Assembly (NCBI GenBank): GCA_019925095.2
Contig: CM034389.1
Location: forward strand, 25,532,935 to 25,596,934
Origin: Dendrolimus kikuchii
Taxonomy: Eukaryota > Arthropoda > Insecta > Lepidoptera > Lasiocampidae
Direction: 5' to 3'
DNA length: 64,000 nt
A model generated the notes under the pieces. It was not told where the DNA came from. It was given only the letters and a program-made list of their open reading frames with translations, and searched no databases. This document shows, one piece after another, positions 46,401 to 56,700 of this stretch (the stretch's first letter is position 1; each line of letters starts with the position of its first letter). The position numbers and the translations under genes are program-made.

Positions 46401-46672
46401 GGGGATATAATGGTCATCATCTGCTTGATAGAAAAACACATCTTTTCTATCTGAACCTGCCGAAGCAAATTCCTCCAGTATGCCCTCTGGGGATATACCG
46501 TGTTCTATGCATAACTGCTTCCAAAACTCGAAGCCAACTGTTAAACAATAACAATAAAATTGTAGAAATTATTTAAAAAAATAACCGATTTAATTAGAAA
46601 TGATTAGTTAAAACGGAACTCACTCTGATTGCCGCATTGACCGAGTTGGAGAGTTATCATTTCACTCGGCAT
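37403..46672 (-). CDS. gammaTub23C: Gamma-tubulin (nine exons)
   Basis: Centrosomal or spindle-pole tubulin that nucleates microtubules within the gamma-tubulin ring complex. Exons in transcript order: 46624-46672, 46335-46537, 44971-45117, 43083-43219, 42349-42543, 40810-40930, 39756-39887, 38677-38859, 37403-37663. Frames join throughout to give 475 aa. Seen: start [16 protein letters not shown], nucleotide loop [12 protein letters not shown], tubulin signature GGTGSG at 143-148, VFPNLDE, and the gamma-specific [19 protein letters not shown]. The family core ends near residue 450 (YVHWNP); the reading frame then runs 25 codons to a TAG that lies inside a SINE fragment. Alternatively the coding exon stops at CCAG/GTATTG (37480s) and a short last exon lies farther left. 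Exons 8 and 9 are GC-rich, while exons 3-7 are AT-rich. The start codon is 1.04 kb from the divergent ARRDC gene. The symbol is by likeness to the Drosophila gene and not proven. Confidence 0.96.
38042..38620. mobile_element. MITE with CGTTCCATTAG ends, split by SINE A
   Basis: ACGTTCCATTAG with TCACAACG at the left; CGTTGTGAGCTACTAATGG then AACG at the right. It sits in gamma-tubulin intron 8, directly left of exon 8. Related sequence: 3000-3373 (also cut by SINE A), and the first ~20 bases of the window look like one end. Confidence 0.78.
38190..38506 (+). repeat. SINE-like family A copy nested in a MITE
   Basis: Full length; splits the MITE at 38042-38620. Confidence 0.9.
40960..41320 (-). 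repeat. Retroposon-like family B copy
   Basis: In gamma-tubulin intron 5, ~30 bp upstream of exon 6; carries GATAGAGGGGATG-type purine repeats like the other copies. Confidence 0.65.
41468..41931. mobile_element. Tc1/mariner- or pogo-like MITE, 464 bp
   Basis: CAGTGTAAACTCTATATAACG at the left mirrors TTATATGGAGTTTACACTG at the right, and TA flanks both ends. No transposase ORF. In gamma-tubulin intron 5. Confidence 0.82.
42795..42915 (+). repeat. LINE 3' UTR-like fragment
   Basis: GATCACTTTAGTGATAAGACC followed by GGTGTACAATAAAGAG, a pattern I know as a common lepidopteran LINE 3' end. In gamma-tubulin intron 4. Confidence 0.45.
44244..44538 (-). repeat. SINE-like family A copy
   Basis: In gamma-tubulin intron 3; more diverged and missing the terminal few bases of the 5' end. 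Confidence 0.87.
45170..45410 (-). mobile_element. Non-LTR retrotransposon 3' fragment
   Basis: In gamma-tubulin intron 2. Encodes [18 protein letters not shown]; the (ATGT)n tail is next to exon 3. Confidence 0.78.
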
Positions 46673-47716
46673 CTTGATTTTGTATTTTACTTTATTTAAA
46701 TTGCTGCAATTTTATTTTAGATGTTTTGTATTTTAATTTTCTCAATATATAAACAAAACCACACCAAAACAATCCTCCGCTTGCTGCAGTTTTTTGACAC
46801 TAGTAATGACAGATATTGACAGATTGACAGTATAACTCTCTTTTTTTTTGTTATGGCAATTGGTCAAGTATAACTCTTTAAACAATAATTCGATGTACAT
46901 ATATGTCAAATTTAAAAAAAAACGAAAGTCTGACTGCGTGATCAAAATTGTTTTTGAAACTAAATGTAATATTTGAAATTGCATAAAAGCTTAAATAAAT
47001 TTAAAACCAATTAATAAAAATAATCAAGTCTTAATTATGGATGTATAAACGTAATTGTCTTGTCTTTTATTTGAATTTTAAAACTGTAAAAAGTTTTTTG
47101 TAACTTTTCATCTGACATCACATAAACGTCAAAAATATCTAATTCTAAAGTAGTATCCATAGTAATTTGTGATCTAAACTTTACTTTTGGTTTTTATCTT
47201 ATAAGTTTATCCCCAAGTTTATCTCTTATATTTATTATTTATGTTCACGTTTTACAAAATTGAATATATTTAAATCAAACTATAGATTTTAATCTATTTG
47301 TACATAATCGAGCATTGCCTAAACAAGTTGTGTTTAATAAATTATTGATGTGTTGAACCAAGCAACATCAAGCGTTGTGTCTCGAGGTCTTTTATGGCCT
47401 TCGTTTAAGATATTTCTCAACATAGAATAGTATACAACCCACAGCGCGACAAGTGTTGAGGATAACGTCTTCGTGGGCGTACCTTTCGAGCCTACAAGGT
47501 TCGTTAAAATATTCTTATTAGGCAAAGAATCTGAATGAATACTTTCGCTTGTCTTTACTATTATTTTTAGTTATGTCGTATGACATAAACTTAAGTAAGG
47601 AATTCTGTAGTGCATTATGCAATGTTAGTTGATTAAAGTAAACCTGTCTGAATATGTTTTCCAATTAATTTATTATTTATAGGCAGTTTTCAAAACGATA
47701 CCTTCGAATAGACGAA
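46673..47716. promoter_or_regulatory. Divergent gamma-tubulin/ARRDC intergenic region
   Basis: About 1.04 kb between start codons, mostly unique AT-rich sequence with no SINE, unlike nearly every other kilobase here. An acceptor at 47683 (TTATTTATAG) shows that the ARRDC 5' UTR is spliced. The lack of insertions fits a constrained shared promoter, which is inference. Confidence 0.6.
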
Positions 47717-50700
47717 ATGCCGCGTAAGCTGCTTAAATTCTTAATTGTGTTTGATAACACATCCCTTCTGTACTTTCCTGGTCAATTTCTGTCAGGGAAA
47801 GTGTTGATGGAGTTACAAGATGACACTCCAGTTCTAGGTAAGTGAAGGAAAATAGAATTTGCTAGCATATGTAACCCCTAATGAGTTTTAAAACCTATAA
47901 CTACTAGGACATGCCTGTGACTTCATTCATGCTTGACTTGAAATTCCCCTGGGATTGATTGTATTGTATTGTTTTAGTGATAACTGTGTCAGAATAAGCT
48001 AATTTTTATTCACCCGAACAACTACAAATTGCTCCTGAAAAAATTCCCGCAGCATTCTGGGGATTAAAAATATCACACATTTTATTACATAAAATTCGCT
48101 ATTGATCAGTGTAAAGACCACATTGGACTTTGTTTTTTTTTTAATCTGGTCATTTTAAATCCTTCTCAGATAAATTCCCACCGGATGCCCTAGATCAAAA
48201 GTAGCACAGATTTTAAGTCTGATGATCTCAAACAAGCAGACAAGAAATCTAACAAAAATTGCATAGTGTTCTGCATCATTTATATAATCTATTCCAGTTT
48301 TTTTTTAAATAACTTCAATGTACAGACACTGCATTTTTAAAATTTTATAGATTATGAATACTCACTGTATTTGCCACTCAAACAAGTAAACGTAAAGTAA
48401 ATAAACTCAAACAGTAGAAGTTGGTTAGGCAGGCCCCTATTACATAAGATCAATGATATTGATTCACCATTTCACACTGACCAGATGTACTCTAATGACT
48501 AACCTCCTTAGTTGTTATCATATATTAAGAAATATAATTTATTTGAATTTAGAATTGAAGAAAGCCTGAAAAAAAGAATACATCTCCTGTGAAAGTGTCT
48601 TGAAAGAAAATATAAGTTATATCCTAAACTAGTCTCTCATTTGAAAAATAGATCCGAGTCAGATTATAACTGCTGGACTCCCCATAGTCTCCTTTAAATT
48701 TTTATCCGTGCAGGAACGGAGAAAGAATACAATTTCCTGCGGCCCGGCGGCCTGTCGTAAGAGGCGACTAAACAACCCACAGCCAGGTGGTAGAGTATTT
48801 GCTCGACTGGATGGCGACCACCCCTGGTCTAGAGTATGCCGCCATAACAACCTTGTGTTGTGTTCCGGCATTAGTGACCAGGTTCCAGTCTCCCTTAAGA
48901 GAGCAGCAGCGCATTTGTAGCACCTTTGGTGTTGCAAATGTCCATAGGCGATGGTAACCGCTTTCCATCAAGTAGGCCGTCTGCCTGTCTACTGAACTCC
49001 TGCAATAAACAGTCTCCTTTAAATACTATAATTCAAATAAAATAAAAAACACATATCTACTCTGTATAATTTGCTATTTAACATTAAACAAGCATAACCA
49101 TCCAGTTTAACCCCTTTTCAAAAATTAAAACATTTATACACAATAATGATGTTAATATTAAATATTTAATACATATACATACATACATACATAACTTCAC
49201 ACCAGTTCCCTTGCGGGGCAGGCACGAACAACAGAGCGCCATTTAGGCTTATTCTTACACACCTTACTTGCTTCTTTGACATTCATAACTCTTGTCATGC
49301 ACACTCGTCTGTTCTTAAGGCTCCTGACATAATAAATATTTAATAACTATGTTAAGTTTTCTTTTATAAAGTTATTGTTAGTAAATACATTTGTATAATA
49401 TTAGTAGATAGTTAATATTAGAAAAAATATAATAAATCATGCCTTACAGCTATTAAAATATATATACAAGGGCAAACTAATTATATAACTTTTTTTTATC
49501 ACATTTAGCCATTAAGGAACCTCTTGCCAAAAAACGAAAGAAAGAAAGAAAGAAATAGAAATGCTTAGTACTGTTGGATGAATCATCAGTATAATTAATA
49601 ATTAATGTTGTAAACCTGTCTATAATACACTAAACAAATGTGGCAATGACATTGTACAAACATTAGCATAATATTCTTTTATTTGTTTAAAATATGGAAG
49701 CAAATTATTCAAACAATTTTGGAGGTTGCATGTTTATGAAGTCTAAAATGTTTCAGACAAGTTTCTTGTCCTTTGTACAGATAATATGTTGATGTAATTT
49801 TTTCATATTAATTTATTATATTGAGTGTTTGTGTGTAACACCCCTGACAATTGTTGTTATATCAACAGACCTTCCATCTGACATTTCTTGACCAACCATT
49901 TTTTTTTTACGGATTCCTCACATAATAGAAAAGTTTTCTATATAGATTTATTTTATTTATAGTTTAGAACAACAGAACTACATTTATGTTTACCCATATT
50001 AGCACCTCTATTAAAGATAAAAGGTAATTTTTATGGCCATTGAAAAAAATTTAGAAAATCTATTTAAAAGGTCTTTATAATTAACCATAAATATATTTAA
50101 GCAAGTGAGGTGTGTAAAAATAAGCCTAAATGGTGCTCTGTTGTTTGTGCCTACCCCGCAAGGGAACAGAGGGAAGTTATGTATGTATGTATGTATAAAT
50201 ATATTTTTTTTGTAAAAAATCTTCCTATCTTTATTACCAGTATCATAATACATATCTATTTTTGTATTAAATTTCCTAAAAATTAATTAATGTATAAAGG
50301 CTGAAAACAAAAACACTTTAATAATGTAATTATTAGCAAGTATATGAATATTATAAGGTTATTCCTGATATAAACTTATTTTTAAATTCTCATGCAATTC
50401 TTAAAATTACACTCACTTATGTAATCTTAATTGTCTTTACCAGGACTACATTTCCATGTCATTGGTGAAGGAGTTGTAAGAGTTGGCTCTGGAAGACATG
50501 AGAGGCTATATGACAAGGAGAACTACATTGACTTTAGAATGAGGTTACTTGGAGAACCAGGCAAGTGGCACCAAAGAAATTAAATCAGATATATTTAGAA
50601 GTTGCAAATTCAATAAAGACCTCTCATATCTAATGATGGCTTTGTTTATTTTAGCTTGATGTGTATGTGAACACAACTTGTATCCTAATCCACCAGAAAC

Positions 50701-53700
50701 TAACATTGGTTATCCTTAGAAAAATATAATTGATACAACACACATCATTGATGATGATTTTTGTAATGAATTACATTATTAATGATATATAAATGTCTTA
50801 CTCAACTTAAGTAACATTTAAAGTCGGACATTAAAGTAGAAAATGTTTTAAATTAACCACCTCAACACTTAACTAAATTTTATTAAAAAAAAAATCTCAT
50901 AAAAAACTAGGTTGAAAAAAATATATGATGCAATTGTAATTTATTTCTATAGCTCTTTATGCTTATAGCAGCAATTCCAGTTGCATCTTAAGTTTCAACT
51001 ATGTAAATGGATATGCTTTATAAAGCAGCAACCTTTGAGAACACCAATCATTACCATACCCTGCTTTTAATTTGATTCAAAGTGCCTTGTAGTCAGCTCC
51101 ATAAAATATATGTTCTACATTAATTTTCAATTTTCTTTCATCGCTATTGTATCTACCACACAGGTCATGGAACATCAGTCTTGTCTCCTGGCATCCACAG
51201 CTTCCCATTCAAACTGGGCCTGCCAATGGGACTTCCTTCCACCTTCCTGGGCACACATGGCTGGGTCCAGTACTACTGTAAGGCAGCACTGAGAGAGCCC
51301 AATGGACTAACCCACAAAAATCAACAGGTGTTCATTGTTATGAATCCTATTGATTTGAATTTGGAGCCACCCGTCTTGGCAGTAAGTGTGTTTGAGATTT
51401 AATATTCAAATGTGTTTTAGGATGATGAGGGCTGGTAGATCTCAAACTACTGATCAGTATGGTGAACTAGTGTGGTAACATACAGACAGCTATCTAAGCA
51501 CCTTACCCATAGAAGGCCTATTTATAGTCTTTAAGGTCGAATACACCCACTTGTCAGAATTTCATTTATCATAATATCATCTGCTATACTGGTCAATAGA
51601 CATAACATTGTTTCTCATAATTTTATATGTCATACTCATTGTTTACTATATTAGTCACGTGCTAGAAACTTTATTTCCCATAAAGCCAATTTCAATAACA
51701 TCATTTGTTATAATCATTATATGGCGTAATTATCATATGCCATAACATCATTTGCTATCGAAATTGGTTCTAGAAAGAAATCATAAAATCGGTTTAATCT
51801 AAACATTCAATAGGTTTAGGTTTGGTTAGGTTAGAACATGAAAAACAACGCACGAGCCGAGCGAGCGTAGCGAGCGTGCAACGGCAGCGGCCGGCGAAGT
51901 GCTAGAAAGCCAATTGCTTTTTAGGACAAAGGCGTTAGGTTAATTTTCTACCTGGAAATTAATTTAGTATGGTATTGAAATATTCTGTTAAATAATATTA
52001 TTGCAATTAATAAAATGGACAACAATACGTATGGCACTCTCGTGTCATTATGGAATCTAATGTACGGGCAAACAAGAGTTTGTCACATAACTTTTATAGT
52101 AAACAAACAATTCGGGCAAATGAAATTCAGGCAAGTAACATGAGTAGCATATGAGTATTATTGCTTATATTTTTCGGGCAAACAATAGACAACCCTTTAA
52201 GGTTTATAGGTATAATACAATATAAATTGTATATCTTAATAATAATTTATGTATATGTTTACACGATAGACACTGTTTTCTTACATTAATGAATAAGTTC
52301 AAACGATTTTTTGTAGGATTTTTATTTAATTATAATCATGTATACTGTACTCTCTTTTAATCTCATGTGGACTGTATTCACACCACTTTACTATTTCACT
52401 ACAAATAATAAAAACCATAGAAAACTTATTAAACATATATCTTGAATATTCAAATAACCATAAAATTTTATCAAATACTTGAAAATCATTTTAGAACTTT
52501 TGCTTGATGATACCACACACCTATGTATACTTTATGGTGAAGTGAAGTGTATTTTTTTTTTTAATACTTCAGCTAGATCTACAGAGACCAAGCCATTTTT
52601 CTTTTGCATTACACATTTGTGTAAAGGCATATAAAATTCGCCTTCCTAACAAGTTTGACCCATATATAGCTAGGAGTTTTTAATAAAAATGATTGTAACT
52701 ACACAGACAGCTGGATGAAAGTGACGATTTCTATAAGGGTTCCCTATTTTACTTATAATAGCTGTGGATATGCTCTTCAAAAAAATTCATCATGAATATT
52801 GGTTCATTTCCTAGGCCTTAAAGAAAATCAAATGCTTTAATACAACAAGATTTTAATGCTAAGATGCTATATGTATTATAATTATACTTTGTTATATATT
52901 TAAGCTGCGCCCGCGGTATATTATATATATTGGATAATTCACACTATATCTTTATAAATTATAGCCTATGTGTTATTCTGATGTGTAAGATATATTAATG
53001 TACAGTTTCATCAAAATCCATTCAGTAGTTTCTGAGTAAGAGAGTAACAAACATTCTTACAAACTTTCGCGTTTGTAATATTAGTAGGATAGGATATGTG
53101 TAAAGTGGGTGGGTCCTATTCTGTGACACTTGGATTTTGTCAGGGTATGTTGTTACAAGAGAATAAATTACATATATGGATACTTAGACTTTAAATGAAC
53201 ATAAATTAATTATATTACATATAATCGAATACAATGCAAGAAAACTTAACTTATTTGTATTGTACATACATACATAATTTCACGCCAGTTCCCTTGCGGG
53301 GTAGGCACGAACAACAGAGCGCCATTTAGGCCCATTCTTACACACCTCACTTGCTTCTTTGACATTGTCATTCATAACTCTTGTCATGCACACTCGTCTG
53401 TTCTTAAGGCTCCTGACATCACCCTCCGCTAGTACACGATCAATTTGATCATGGATTATTTGTATTGTATTCTACTCATAGTCCCTCAAGACTATAAGTA
53501 GAATACTGAGCCCAATCACCGTCTTCTATGGGTAAGGTTCCCAGAAGGCTGGCTACGTTTCCTCGCTGGATCGCCATACTGATCCATTGGCCGAGGTAAG
53601 CACCAGCCCTCTGATCACCCGAAGAGTCAATGAGTCAATGAACATAATATAATTGAAATGAGTTAATTAAGCATTTATATACTTGAAATGAAGTCATCCA

Positions 53701-56700
53701 AATTTTATAGTTTGGGTCAACAGATAAGAAGGTTGATCAATTATAAAGATCAGTAAAATATTACTTCATCGGTGAGCATTTACATACAATTATTACAAAA
53801 TAATAACACAGTGACACATAAAATAACTGTGTTGAGCCACTATTCATTGACCTCATCTATTGTTATGTCTTATCTCATGGATGATCTTTCAACAGTGCAG
53901 TTTTGAAAGTCGCACATTTGCAAGAAACAAATATGTTGTTACTATTGTTTTCTGTACTTACACTTGAACTCATTTTTTTGAAGTGAAACTTCCTTTGAAT
54001 CGTTGTGATTTGAAACTCGATGAAACGAAAAAGCGACACTGAAAAGAGATAAACACATAAATCTGTAATACTAAACCTGCGGGGTTACGGAGGTTACGGT
54101 AACGGATTAGAGAGTCAATAAGACCGATGATTATAGGTCCAATTTGGACGTGTCCGCATATTTATAGACATTTAGTCACCAGTATGCAATTGAAAACGCT
54201 ACTTAAGAAGTTCATTTTGAATTATAATATGTTGACGGATGCAGACTTTTTTTTATTGCAGGAGTTCAGCAGACAGGCAGACGGCCCACTTGATGGAAAA
54301 CGGTTACCATCGCCTATAGACATTTGCAACACCAAAGTTGCTACAAATGCGCTGCTGCTCTCTTAAGGGAGACTGGAACCTGGCTACTAATGCCGGAACA
54401 CAACTCAAGGTTGCTATGGCGACATACTTTAGACCAGGGGTGGTAGCCATCCAGTCGGGCAAATGCCCTACCACCTGGCTGTGGGTTGTTTTGTCGCCTC
54501 TTACGGCAGGCCGCCCGGCCGCAGGAAATTGTATTCTTTCTCCGTTCCTGCACGGATAGAATAATTGCTTGTTTGTCAGCAGAAGAGGAAGAAAAAGCTA
54601 AAAATTCGGTATGACGTCATCGGTATGCTTCGCAAAAGTTGCCTCTCGGAGCACAAGCGTCGGCGTTGCCGATAAGAAGATTCGTGCGTTCCGTACCATG
54701 CCAATCAGTAAATGCATTTGTGTTACTTTCTATACAAAGAATACTACGATCCGTTTGATACAATGCGTACAAAGCTTACGATGCGGGCATGTGGACGCTT
54801 ACCTTAAGGGTTTCGTAGCCTTGCAAAACTGAAACCCTTATCTCCAATAGGTCACTTCACTCTCTCCCTACTTCATATCTTTATCTCGTTTCTCCTGTCT
54901 GATCCCTAGATCCCATTTCCCTAGCTCCCATATTAAAGGCTGACAACGCGTTGGTTTCGTCCTCCGGTATTGCAAACGCGTATAGACGCTGATAACTATT
55001 TTCCAGATGGCCTAGTCTGTCTGTTTGCTAGCTTCCCAAAAAGGGTGGCCACCATACATGTAACTAAGGGTTTTTTCTTATATATCGTTATGGTTATGAT
55101 TACTTCTCAATACATGAGTCTTTTGAAATTAATCAAAGTCGTAGTAGCATAATGCCTAGCGCACGCGCCCCAAACTCAAAGGGCGCGGGTTCGATCATGG
55201 CCGGAACGCATGCACCACTTAGGCAGTTTTCTGACCTAATGTGCATATTGTTACGATTACCACGAGCTAACAACGCTGAAGGAAAACATCGTGTTGTAAC
55301 CTGCACATCGTGATAATCGATGTGTCAAACCTGCCAACCCGCCTTGGACAAACGTGGTGGGTATACTCTCCGTTATAATGAGAGGCCCGAGCGCAGCAGT
55401 GGGGCATTTATGGGCTATTATTATAATCTATCCATCTGTAAATAGTTGGAGTTTGTACATTGCGTTTAAAAATGTGAAATAAATCAAGGGGGACTAATTC
55501 GTACTAGGAGTTTCTGAAAATGCAATTTTTAGAATTTTTGTCTGTCTGTCTGTCTGTCTGTGAGAGCATCACGTGAAAACTACTCAATGGATTTAAATGA
55601 AACTCGACAGAGAGCAAGCTCATATCCCGAAGCGTAACTTGGGATACTTTTTATCAAGATAAACGACGTCGTTTCGTCGTCATCGATAGACGAAAATATC
55701 GACAAATATGGCGCTGCGATCGCATCCTTTTTGAAAACTACAGAACGTATATGAACGAAATGCAACACGGAGATGGGTTATATCCCGAATCAACACTTAG
55801 GGTACTTTTTATCTCCATAAATGATGTCGTTTCCATAGAATAGACGGATTAGCTAATTAGATGGTGCTGCAATCGTGTTTTTTCAAATTACTAACAAATA
55901 CCTATGTTGTCGTAAAAAACATATCATTCGTTGTAGTACTTCAAATCAGATAGGCTCCGACTCATCTCTATGTTTTGCTGGGTAGTGGTCTAGACTATAT
56001 GGACTTAGTTTCTTTGTTATTATTATATGAAAAAACGAGAATAAGTTTTTGTGTAAGTGAAATAAAGCTATTGGCTAGGATTTGACACGCGGTGCAGCCG
56101 CGGGGAAAGCTCTAATTATTTATATAGGTAGTGAGGAGATATTTGGCCCCAAAAGTCGTAAAAATTATGTTTAATCAGTGAGATGAAGTGACGCTTTGTA
56201 AGATGACAAAAAGTGTCTTATATGCTATGCACGGAGATGCAACGGTACTAGATGAGCGAATATAAAGAGTGGTGCAATCCGTCCAGCAACAGTTCGAGTG
56301 CAGCGTGGAGCACCGGCTGGGCGTGGGGTGCGTGGGCGGCGGCGCGGTCAGCTGCCGCGTGGCGCTCGACCGCGGCGCGTACGTGCCCGGCGAGAGCATC
56401 ACGCTCACCGCGCACCTCGTCAACAACTCCAAGACCACCATCAAAGCCACCAGGGCCGCACTCACAGAGGTATCGTACAATTCTTTTCATTGCAGCAGTT
56501 CAGCAGACAGACAGGTGGCGCTGGCCCACCTGAAGGAAACTGGAAATCCATAAATACTTAATTTATGCATTTCACACGTTAAGATGGGAGGTCTATGAAG
56601 TGTAACGTCACATTTCAAAATTTATTTAAGCTAGTTACGGAACTGCTCTTTTAACAATTTCTCGATGTAAAATTGCAAAATATGTGATGTCACCCTTGGG

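Noticed and set aside
56252..56561. Several overlapping ORFs on both strands over ARRDC exon 4
   Set aside because: GC-rich exon shadows. Only the frame starting CAACAGTTCGAG matches an arrestin C domain and joins exons 3 and 5.
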